Of a stretch of 64,000 nt of DNA, positions 9,501-17,305 are shown piece after piece (positions within the stretch are counted from its first letter, which is position 1; every line of letters begins with the position of its first letter). This DNA is from CALODL01 sp942492115. Its GTDB lineage: Bacteria; Planctomycetota; Phycisphaerae; UBA1845; CAIVHJ01. The stretch lies in NCBI GenBank assembly GCA_942492115.1, contig CALODL010000007.1, positions 62,001 through 126,000 on the forward strand. The letters run 5' to 3'. The notes under the pieces are model-generated. The model had not been told where the DNA came from, ran no database searches, and worked only from the letters and a program-made list of their open reading frames with translations. Made by a program: the position numbers and the translations under genes.

Positions 9501-12500
9501 TTGTACCACTGACACCTGCAATGAGGATCTCAACGCCTGTGTGCATACGCCGAACCACACCATGTGCGACAACGATTTGTACTGCGACGGCAGCGAGTCC
9601 TGTAATCCGTCGAGCGGTTGCGTGCCAGGCATGGCACCCTGCCCGACCACGTGCGAAGAAGCCACGGACGCGTGCCTCGAGTGCCTCGTATCGGCCGACT
9701 GCAACGACAACGTGGTGTGCAACGGCATCGAAGCATGCATCGCCGGGCAATGCGTCGCCGGGAACGCACCCGCCTGCGACGATGGCATCGCCTGTACGAC
9801 AGACCTCTGCGACGAGGAAGCCGGCGGCTGTATTCACCAGCCCGTGGACGCAATGTGCAACAACAACCTGTTCTGCGACGGCAACGAAACCTGCGACGCG
9901 GAGGGTGGGTGCCTCGCCGGCCCGGCACCGTGCACGGAGTTGTGCAACGAGACCATCGACGCATGCGTGACGTGCCTGCTCGACGCACACTGCACCGATG
10001 GGCTGTTCTGCAATGGCGCAGAACGCTGCACCGCAGGCGACTGTGTACCAGGCGATATGCCCAACTGCGACGACGGACTGGCGTGCTCCGATGACTGGTG
10101 CAACGAACAACTCGACGAGTGCCAGCACCAGCTGATGCATGCCTCGTGTGACGATGGATTGTATTGCAATGGTGTTGAGCTGTGCAGCCCGGAAGGCTGT
10201 GTGGTCGGCACACCGCCATGCGCGGTGTTGTGCGACGAATCTCTCGATACCTGTGTCGAGTGCGTCACGAATGCCGATTGTGTCGATGGCCTCCAGTGCA
10301 ATGGCCTCGAGACGTGCAGCGCAGGCACGTGCACGCCGGGAACCGCGCCCGACTGCGACGACGGCGTGGCGTGCACGTCGGATTCATGCCTCGAACCGGG
10401 CGGGTGCATCCATCTCGTTCAGCATCAGGTCTGCGACAACGGGGTGTTCTGCGATGGCAGGGAGTCCTGCGACCCCACCGCCGGCTGCGTCGCGGGCGCG
10501 CCGCCGTGCAGCGGTACGTGCGACGAGGACACCGCGACCTGCACGGGCTGCGGCGCGGACAGTGACTGCGATGACGGACTGTTTTGCACCGGCACCGAAG
10601 TGTGCCAGGATGGAACATGTGTGCCGGGATCCCCGCCGTGCCCCAGTTTCTGCCTCGAGGGGCTCAACACCTGCGGTGCGTGCCAGATCGACGCCCATTG
10701 TGACGATGGCATCGAATGTACCGGTATCGAACAATGCTACTTCGGAACATGTTTCCAATTTGACGCCGACCCCTGTGACGACGGGATTGCCTGTACGATC
10801 GATCGATGCGACGTGCGTCTGGGATCTTGTGTATTCGATCCGGCTCACGAGCGGTGCGACAATGGACAATTCTGCGACGGCGCCGAACTGTGCAGCAGCA
10901 CACTCGGCTGCCAGTCGACCGCACCGCCGTGCTCCGGGTTCTGCGATGAAGCCACCGACGCGTGCTCCGCGATGTGTGAAACCGCCGCAGACTGCGACGA
11001 CGGCCTGTATTGCAACGGGATCGAATCCTGTGTAGCAGGTGACTGCGTGCCGGGTACCGCACCACTGTGCGACGACGGGATTGCGTGCACGCAGGACATG
11101 TGCGATGAGCCGCTGCGTATGTGTGTGGCCATCCCTGAACATGATCGCTGCGACAATGGATTGTTCTGCGACGGGTCCGAAGTGTGCTCAATCGGTACTG
11201 GTTGCACGGCAGGAACCGCCCCCTGCCCGGGGACGTGTCTCGAGGATTTCGAGACCTGTGCAGAATGCACGGGCGACAGTGACTGTGACGACCAGCTGTT
11301 TTGCAATGGCACTGAAATATGCCTCGGGGGGCTGTGCGACAATACACTTCCGCCGTGCACGGCAGACGAAGTATGTGACGAAGACACGGATCAGTGCACG
11401 GCAACCACCACCGCCGGCAGCGTGATCAACCTGACGCTCATCGACGCTGAAAACAATCAACCCATTCCGGCATACGATCCTCTCTTCGATGGTGCCGTGA
11501 TCAACATCGATGCCCTGCCCCCGCTGTCGGTCACAGCGAACGTCATGCAGCCGATCGGGAGCATCACCTTCGAGATCCTCCAGAACGGCGCCCTGATTTA
11601 CAGCCACACCGAGAATGTTGGACCCTATGCCCTGTTCGGTGATGATCCCGTCGGCAACTACGCATCGTGGCCAGGCGCCGGCCCGGATTCTGGACAACTC
11701 TACGATATCCGGGCGACACCCTACGCCGATGCCAACGGCGCCGGGACTGCGGGGTCGCCCGTCTCGGTCAGTTTCCTGACCGCCGGCGGTTGCCAGAGCG
11801 ATAGCGCGTGCAACGATGGACTTTTCTGCAACGGTGCCGAAACCTGTAACGCAGGCACGTGCCTGCCCGGAAGCCAGCCCTGCCCCGGCCTGGCATGTCA
11901 TGAAGCCACGCAACAATGCGCAGCTGCTCAGGGCGTTATCAGCCTGGCGTTGATCGATGCCGAGAGTGACCAGGTCATCCCCGCACACACACCACTGGTC
12001 AGTGGCGAGACACTGAACTCCGGAGCCCTGCCACCCGTCGCGATCCAGGCAGTCACGGTCCCCACCGTAGTCGGCAGCGTCAAGTTCCAGATGCGGCGAA
12101 ATGGTGTTCTTGAATGGCAACGCACCGAGAACACGGCGCCCTACGCATTGTTCGGCGACACGAGCGGCGATTTCGACGCCTGGCCCGCCAATGGCCCACA
12201 GGTTGGAAGCACCTACGAAATCACCGCAACCAGCTATTCGGGCAACAACGGAGGCGGTGCGGCCGATCCACCGTTGACCGTCGTACTCCATTTCACCGAT
12301 GCCTGCGCCACCGACAGTGACTGTTCAGATGGCCTGTATTGTACTGGCGTCGAATCATGTGTGGACGGCACCTGTGTCGCGGGGCCCGTGCCCTGTGCAG
12401 ACGGCCTGGTGTGCAACGAGAGCACGAACCGCTGCACAACTCCCGTGGCTCAGACGCTGTATGTCGACGACGACGGCGCGTCGGCTCCCGGCTACGATCC

Positions 12501-13884
12501 ATCGGCACCGCTGGGTTCATTCAACCATCCATTCGCTTCGGCGCAGGCTGCCGCCGACGCCGCAATCGCCGGGGACACCGTCCTGTTCCGCACGGGCACC
12601 TACACCAGCGGATCAACAGCGCAGGCCGCCACAGTCATGAGCATTACAACGAGTGGTCAACCAGGCCTGCCAATCACGTTCGCGGCAGCCCCCGGTGAGC
12701 AGGTCGTGTTCTCTGGACAGAATGGTGTCAGCAACACGCTCCTCGACATCCACGCAGCGTTCATTGACATCGCAGGCCTCGAGTTGACCGGCGCCCGCCG
12801 TGCGGCGCTCCAGATCAATGGCGGTGACAGTCACGACATCAACATTCGACTGTGCCACGCACACCACAACGACCACGACGGGAACTGGATCGGTGCGGCG
12901 TTCCGGACCAATGGTCCAGCCTCGCATATCCTCTTCGAAGAGTGCATCAGCCATGACAACGCCGGCGGGTTCCAGCTCCGGGAAAGCCCGACACAGACGT
13001 CGGGAACTGCAGCTGTCCCACCACGGGCTGGCAATACCGGGTTCGCCAATGATCTACCGGAAGCGCAGTGGAGTGCCTGGCCCGGCTGGACAGCCATCGC
13101 AGCCCGGCACGTCACGTGGCGCCGCTGCATCGCCTACAACAACATGCTGATCGACGAGCACTCGGACGGGTTTGGTCTGCGCTACGGCATTGAGTGCATC
13201 ATGGAAGACTGCATCGGATTCCGGAATTCCGATGAGGGCGCCGACCTGCTGGGCGCCACCCGGTGCATCGCACGGCGCAACATCATGTTCGACAATGATC
13301 CCGACAATACCCCCAATGGCGACGGCAATGGCATCAAGATTGGTGTGCGCGGCGGCCTGGATTGCCTGGCTTATGGCAATATCGTTTTCGACAACCCGCG
13401 CGGAGGAATCGACATGGCTGACACCGAGCGCCCCGTCGTTTTCAACAACACCGTCTTCAACAACGATGTGTGGTTCGGCATCTGGTTCGAGGGGGGACGC
13501 TCGCAAACCGGTGCAACCATCTTCAATAACATCTGTGCGAATCACACGAAGGGCGACATCGGATTCAACGGTGGCGTGGCACTCGCCCTGGCCAACCACA
13601 ACTTGATGACGGGCCCCAATACCCATAATTGGGCGCGGCCGGCTGGTTCGGCGAGCCTGATCAACACCAACCCGCAGTTCCTCAATCAGGGTCTTACGGT
13701 GAACACGAGTTTCCCGACCGGATTGTCCATTGCAGGTAAGCTTGCCTTCATCCGCAACCAGGTGCACGCCAAACTCGGCCTCTCGACGACGAGTCCAGCA
13801 ATCGACGCCGGCATGGCGCCCCCCGGTTCGGAGCTCCCGTTCAATGGGGCAGCACATGACATGGGTGCGATCGAGTCGGAGTAA
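6526..13884 (+). CDS. Giant exported protein: lectin-like head, ~16 Cys-rich units, Ig-like modules, PL9-like beta-helix
   Basis: This is a 2452-aa protein with a signal peptide probably cleaved after ARVFA. Residues about 27-305 hold two related beta-sandwich segments resembling H-type lectin domains (TAPVVVCTVNRTHNTAPVV; APQIVLATMAGIDGGVGGWA). Residues about 310-1625 are about 16 tandem Cys/Asp-rich units, mostly of a long form of about 96 residues that pairs a DGLFCNGxExC half with a CDNGLFCDGxExC half. Two Ig-like modules follow (about 1629-1750 and 1802-1925), each followed by one further Cys-rich unit, then a beta-helix (about 1980-2452). The PL9-like site is Asp2214, Asp2236/Glu2237/Asp2240 and Lys2271; Glu replaces the second cluster Asp found in the five paralogs. 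The architecture suggests a calcium-stabilised stalk presenting a glycan-binding head and a possible polysaccharide lyase. Ligand and substrate are unknown. Confidence 0.88.
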   Translation: MPHFRVLTCCAAWLLSASVSARVFAQDVTGIESGRINVGSTLTRVVLNGTFTAPVVVCTVNRTHNTAPVVTRVSAVTPHSFDVRLQNPSNGAVVADWVSYLVVESGSWSVDGVAVDAWTYTSTLTDHDGMWAGRMHNYLQSHDDPVVLGQVMTSNDADWSVFWCQGALLADAPTALNLRTGKMVGEDTRRTRANETIGIIAIGTASGTLGGVAFEARVGPDTVLGIGGAAPVPYTFAAPFDSAPQIVLATMAGIDGGVGGWAQSHGTTPTQVFLSIDEDQLQDDERTHTSEQVGYVAFEHGFNLAIASGSACTVDADCEDAIACTIDRCIAGICEQVTLDELCDNGQYCDGVEYCATVTGCMPGTPPCSGGCNETTDQCAGCITDDDCRDGLYCTGVESCVGGACVAGTPPCASGFCLEPHDTCGYCYGSDDCDDDLFCNGPEICYYGACWSLDPPCAGLCDEDINSCVTCLSDADCDDGVFCNGAEMCDAGTCQAGTPPDCSDAHPCTVDSCSEALAACVNTPSDISCDNGAFCDGHETCDPLFGCVPGTAPCPTQCSEPLDTCVECTTDAECSDDLFCNGAEQCQNGLCVAGVAPTCNDGVACTLDMCNEAAAACSHTVDHLLCSNGLFCDGLETCDRALGCIPGAIPCTGACDDFLDACVECLADDDCDDRQPCNGIEHCIAGVCVTGTAIACDDGLACTHDACDETTGLCAFTPHDDLCDNGLFCDGSETCDVQLGCLEGVPPCALLCNDDTDTCTECSGSADCNDGLFCNGEETCVDGACVVGPQPDCTDGVACTVDTCDEDSMACLHTPNSSACSDGAFCNGPETCHPVDGCIAGPAPCPGLCNNTLAACVECITDDHCEDGLVCNGTATCAAGVCIPGAPPICDDGITCTVDLCDETTRGCQFTPDDTLCDNGLFCDGSEQCDHMNDCVPGVPPCSAACDDTANLCVECLDNSGCDDGLFCNGAETCAAGVCIAGLPIDCSDAIACTTDTCNEDLNACVHTPNHTMCDNDLYCDGSESCNPSSGCVPGMAPCPTTCEEATDACLECLVSADCNDNVVCNGIEACIAGQCVAGNAPACDDGIACTTDLCDEEAGGCIHQPVDAMCNNNLFCDGNETCDAEGGCLAGPAPCTELCNETIDACVTCLLDAHCTDGLFCNGAERCTAGDCVPGDMPNCDDGLACSDDWCNEQLDECQHQLMHASCDDGLYCNGVELCSPEGCVVGTPPCAVLCDESLDTCVECVTNADCVDGLQCNGLETCSAGTCTPGTAPDCDDGVACTSDSCLEPGGCIHLVQHQVCDNGVFCDGRESCDPTAGCVAGAPPCSGTCDEDTATCTGCGADSDCDDGLFCTGTEVCQDGTCVPGSPPCPSFCLEGLNTCGACQIDAHCDDGIECTGIEQCYFGTCFQFDADPCDDGIACTIDRCDVRLGSCVFDPAHERCDNGQFCDGAELCSSTLGCQSTAPPCSGFCDEATDACSAMCETAADCDDGLYCNGIESCVAGDCVPGTAPLCDDGIACTQDMCDEPLRMCVAIPEHDRCDNGLFCDGSEVCSIGTGCTAGTAPCPGTCLEDFETCAECTGDSDCDDQLFCNGTEICLGGLCDNTLPPCTADEVCDEDTDQCTATTTAGSVINLTLIDAENNQPIPAYDPLFDGAVINIDALPPLSVTANVMQPIGSITFEILQNGALIYSHTENVGPYALFGDDPVGNYASWPGAGPDSGQLYDIRATPYADANGAGTAGSPVSVSFLTAGGCQSDSACNDGLFCNGAETCNAGTCLPGSQPCPGLACHEATQQCAAAQGVISLALIDAESDQVIPAHTPLVSGETLNSGALPPVAIQAVTVPTVVGSVKFQMRRNGVLEWQRTENTAPYALFGDTSGDFDAWPANGPQVGSTYEITATSYSGNNGGGAADPPLTVVLHFTDACATDSDCSDGLYCTGVESCVDGTCVAGPVPCADGLVCNESTNRCTTPVAQTLYVDDDGASAPGYDPSAPLGSFNHPFASAQAAADAAIAGDTVLFRTGTYTSGSTAQAATVMSITTSGQPGLPITFAAAPGEQVVFSGQNGVSNTLLDIHAAFIDIAGLELTGARRAALQINGGDSHDINIRLCHAHHNDHDGNWIGAAFRTNGPASHILFEECISHDNAGGFQLRESPTQTSGTAAVPPRAGNTGFANDLPEAQWSAWPGWTAIAARHVTWRRCIAYNNMLIDEHSDGFGLRYGIECIMEDCIGFRNSDEGADLLGATRCIARRNIMFDNDPDNTPNGDGNGIKIGVRGGLDCLAYGNIVFDNPRGGIDMADTERPVVFNNTVFNNDVWFGIWFEGGRSQTGATIFNNICANHTKGDIGFNGGVALALANHNLMTGPNTHNWARPAGSASLINTNPQFLNQGLTVNTSFPTGLSIAGKLAFIRNQVHAKLGLSTTSPAIDAGMAPPGSELPFNGAAHDMGAIESE
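7450..11400 (+). repeat. Tandem Cys/Asp-rich coding repeats (about 16 units)
   Basis: Within the giant gene, about 4 kb encodes imperfect tandem units that each begin CxxDxDCxDGLFCNG. The full unit is about 290 nt (about 96 codons) with around 20 cysteines; shorter 44-residue units also occur near the start and end. Spacing of Cys, Asp and Gly is strict while other residues vary, so the units are old or have diverged under selection rather than being a recent slippage product. The pattern suggests disulfide-locked, calcium-binding beads forming a rigid spacer. Similar single units occur in the neighbouring genes at 3488, 14102, 17306, 20568 and 24306. Confidence 0.85.
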
Positions 13885-14101
13885 GACCTGGGGAGACCGC
13901 GATTGAATTAGAGCTCCCCTAATATAAGGCTTGTCTTACCAAGCTCTTGCCATCACGTGACATCCGCTAGGATCATCGTTCTCCAGGACCACTGGAAAGC
14001 CGGCCCGGCAGCTGATCGGGTTGCAGACACAACTGTTCGCTCTTACGCTGTTGAGTCCACCTCTTGAATTGACAGCTGTGATAGTCTGAGGGGAGAGATT
14101 C

Positions 14102-16915
14102 ATGCGCCGTATTCCGTTCGCATTGTACACCGCGCTCGCATTGTTGACCTGTACCGCAATCGTTCGCGGTGACGTGGTGGCATTCCAACTCATCGATACC
14201 GCGACCAATGAGCCTGTTCCGGGCTACTCGCCCCTGAGCGACGGCGACACGGTCAACGTAGTGCCCCTTCCACAAGTCAGCATCAATGCGATCACTGCGC
14301 CCACAGTCGTGGGCAGCGTCGTGTTCGTCCTCAAAGAAAACGGCTTCATCGTCCACAGCCATACCGAGAACAGCCTCCCTTATGCGTTGTTCGGTGACGA
14401 GGATGGTAGTCTCATTCCGTGGCCCGGGGGTCTTGCGTCAGATGCAGACTATGAACTCACCGCAATCACCTACACGGGAGTCAACGGCACGGGGACCCCA
14501 TCCGACTCGAAGGTCGTTGGTTTTGCTACGGTAAGCCTGTGTTCAAACGACGAAGAGTGCACAGATAACGAGTTCTGCAACGGTGTCGAATCATGCGTGG
14601 CCGGCGTCTGCGTATCGACACCGTCGCCTTGTGCGATCGACGAGGTGTGCCTCGAAGCAACCATGGAGTGTGCGTCGCCCAAGAAACTGACCCTCTACGT
14701 CGATGACGATGGCTCGCAGCAACCGGGATTCAATCCCTCAGCCAAACCCGGATCGATCAACCACCCGTTCTCGACGCTGCAGCAGGCGGCCGACGCCGTC
14801 GCACCAGGCGATACGGTCCTCGTGCGTGAAGGGACCTATGATTCCGGCGTCACTTCGGCAGCCACACCAGTGCTCCGAATCACCACTGCGGGTACACAGG
14901 CAGCACCCATCACGTTCAAGACATTCCCGGGTGAGGCGGTGGTGCTCGACGGACTGGCCACGACCGCAACGCTCATCGCAGTCGAAAGCGCTCACGTCGT
15001 GATCGATGGCTTCGAGCTGATCAATGCCCTGCGCATGGGTGTACTGGTCGGTGGATCGAACACGACCCATGTCACGGTGCGCAATTGCTACGCGCACCAC
15101 AACAACAACGATCTCAGTTGGATCGGAGCGGCCTTCCGCACTGTTGGACCGGTCAGCCACATCCTCTTCGAGGATTGCCTGGCCCATGACAACACGGGTG
15201 GATTCCAACTGCGGGAAGAAGGCAACCAGACCGCAGCCACGGCTTCGGTGCCTCCCAGAGCCGGTAACATCGGGCATGTCAACGACCTCCCGGAATCAGA
15301 ATGGGATGACTGGCCGGGGTGGATCGGTTTCGCGCCACGCCTGGTCACGATTCGTGGATGTATGGCCTACGACAACATGCTCATCGAAGAGCATTCGGAT
15401 GGCATCTCAGCACGCTACGCCGTCCAATGTACCGTCGAAGACTGCATCACCTTTCGCAATGTGGACGACGGAATCGACATCGTCGGGTCGACGCGCTGTC
15501 TCATCAAGAACAACATCTCGTTCAACAATGATCCCTTTAACACACCCAACGGTGACGGCAACGGCATCAAGATTGGTGTGCGTGGAGGCCTCGATAGCGT
15601 GGTCTATCGCAATATCGCCTTCAACAACACGCGCGGCGGAATCGATACGTCGGATGACGAACGAACATACGTCGCACACAACACGTGCTTTGACAACGAG
15701 CTGTGGTTTGGAATGTGGTCTGAAGCTGCCCGATCGAACATCGGCCTCCGGGTCATCAACAATATCTCCAGCGGCAACGTCAAGGGCGACATGGGCGGCG
15801 TCTTCGGGCAGGCCTATGACGTCATCTCCAACAACCTGCTCTCTGACGGGCACACCCACAACTGGGCGCCACCTCTCGACGAGAGCAATCTGCTCGGGCT
15901 CAGCCCGCAGTTCAACAATGTGAACGGGAGTATCGTCACGGACTTCCCCCCGGGCCTGACCATCCCTCAGAAATTGCAGTTTATCCGTAACCAGGTGCAC
16001 AGCATGCTCGGCCTCCTGGTGCACAGTCCAGCCATCGACGCCGGCGAGCTGACGGAGTTTTCCTCTCGCGATGAGTTCTTCGGGCTCGGACCGGATATCG
16101 GGGCGATCGAAAGCAATCATTGCGAGACCGTCGATTTCACGTTCGGCGACATGGGCGGGGCATTCGGAGAATGCGGACTCGACGGGGTCACCGACAACCA
16201 CGATTTCTGGCATGCCATCAACTGCTTTGCCAATATTGATCCGGCCACGGGTGCGGCCTACCTGTGCGAGCCAGATCCCCCGGTGGCGACGGTGGTCGAT
16301 TCCGGCGGGTCGTTCGGCGACTGCTGCCCGGATGGGTTCTGTGACGCCAACGACGCTTTTCACGCCCTGAGCGTCTTCGAGGGCCGATCACCATGTGTTT
16401 GTGCCGGGATGTGTGACGGAGGCGGGCCCGCGCCGGAATTCCCTGCCGTTTCAGCTCACACTTGGCTCATGGCCCGACCTTCCGCTGCGTTGATCAACCC
16501 TGGCGCAATCGTCGACGTCGAGGTCCACCTCGGCACTACCCTCGACGACCTGCGGGGGTACCAACTTCATGCAGAAGCCTACGGCGGACTCAGCGGCCGG
16601 CTCGAACTCGTCGATATGGCGGTTCACCCGCTTCCGGGATTCGTATTCGAAGACCAGCCCGGCTTCACCAGTGCATTCAACGTCGAGAGCAGCCAACTCC
16701 TTGTCGCTCTGAGGGGCGATGGGGTGGACGTCGGAAACCGTACATACTTGGCGACCTTCAGGTTCAGGGCCTCGCCCGATGCCCGCGGGGCGTTCGCCAT
16801 CGAACTCCGCCACGACCATACCAACCCGCTGGATCGTACGTTCATGTTCAACACCGCGAACCGCCGGCCAACGCTCGTCGTGTATTCACACCCGGGACTC
16901 GTTACGGTCAATTGA
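14102..16915 (+). CDS. Exported PL9-like beta-helix protein with dockerin-like and cohesin-like C-terminus
   Basis: This is a 937-aa protein; the start has a GAGGGGAGAG ribosome binding site. The signal peptide is probably cleaved after IVRG. Modules: one Ig-like module (about 25-145, LPYALFGDEDGSL), one Cys-rich unit (150-195), a beta-helix (198-670) with PL9-like residues Asp433, Asp455/Asp456/Asp459 and Lys490, then a dockerin-like pair (676-775; FGDMGGAFGECGLDG and FGDCCPDGFCDANDAFHAL). The last 150 residues (787-937) resemble a cohesin-type beta-sandwich (INPGAIVDVEVHLGTTLDDL then RGYQLHAEAYGG). The same two C-terminal modules end the 1306-aa protein at 32159. A dockerin-like and a cohesin-like module in one chain could support self-association or assembly with the other protein; this is inference from motif shape. 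Confidence 0.87.
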   Translation: MRRIPFALYTALALLTCTAIVRGDVVAFQLIDTATNEPVPGYSPLSDGDTVNVVPLPQVSINAITAPTVVGSVVFVLKENGFIVHSHTENSLPYALFGDEDGSLIPWPGGLASDADYELTAITYTGVNGTGTPSDSKVVGFATVSLCSNDEECTDNEFCNGVESCVAGVCVSTPSPCAIDEVCLEATMECASPKKLTLYVDDDGSQQPGFNPSAKPGSINHPFSTLQQAADAVAPGDTVLVREGTYDSGVTSAATPVLRITTAGTQAAPITFKTFPGEAVVLDGLATTATLIAVESAHVVIDGFELINALRMGVLVGGSNTTHVTVRNCYAHHNNNDLSWIGAAFRTVGPVSHILFEDCLAHDNTGGFQLREEGNQTAATASVPPRAGNIGHVNDLPESEWDDWPGWIGFAPRLVTIRGCMAYDNMLIEEHSDGISARYAVQCTVEDCITFRNVDDGIDIVGSTRCLIKNNISFNNDPFNTPNGDGNGIKIGVRGGLDSVVYRNIAFNNTRGGIDTSDDERTYVAHNTCFDNELWFGMWSEAARSNIGLRVINNISSGNVKGDMGGVFGQAYDVISNNLLSDGHTHNWAPPLDESNLLGLSPQFNNVNGSIVTDFPPGLTIPQKLQFIRNQVHSMLGLLVHSPAIDAGELTEFSSRDEFFGLGPDIGAIESNHCETVDFTFGDMGGAFGECGLDGVTDNHDFWHAINCFANIDPATGAAYLCEPDPPVATVVDSGGSFGDCCPDGFCDANDAFHALSVFEGRSPCVCAGMCDGGGPAPEFPAVSAHTWLMARPSAALINPGAIVDVEVHLGTTLDDLRGYQLHAEAYGGLSGRLELVDMAVHPLPGFVFEDQPGFTSAFNVESSQLLVALRGDGVDVGNRTYLATFRFRASPDARGAFAIELRHDHTNPLDRTFMFNTANRRPTLVVYSHPGLVTVN

Positions 16916-17305
16916 CGATTTGCAGCAACGGTCTGTGAATTAGACAGCACTAACAATTCTCCAGTGGCGCAATTCCAGCGCAGGCAGAGACTTTTGCACT
17001 TCTGAACGATTTGCTTCAAAGATGCCTTAGCGGCGAGCATCGCTTGCATTATCGGACGATTTCGGATGTACTATCCGGCCAGGACCGGTCGTCCGCGGTA
17101 GCGACTTGTCCGATCAATTTGATAACCAGTTTGAATTCCGGATACCCACCTATCCAGGGCGCAGTGTTCTACACTCCGCAAGAATGACGCGCAGGCCGAC
17201 GCGGCGACTGTGCACTCAAACACCGAGTCGACTCAACCCATACAGCTCGCTGGCCACACGTGGTGACACGAACGGGCCAGCGGCATTCAGAGTGGGAGAT
17301 CCTTC
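16916..17305 (+). other. Intergenic region, 390 nt, no gene recognised
   Basis: It separates the genes at 14102 and 17306 and should contain the promoter and leader of the lipoprotein gene at 17306, whose ATG follows a GGGAG site. No convincing hairpin terminator, tRNA or conserved coding frame was seen. Short open frames here look random. Confidence 0.5.

Noticed and set aside
16916..17305. Promoter boxes TTGCAT and TACTAT near 17047-17077
   Set aside because: Spacing of 19 nt and poor box matches make it indistinguishable from chance.
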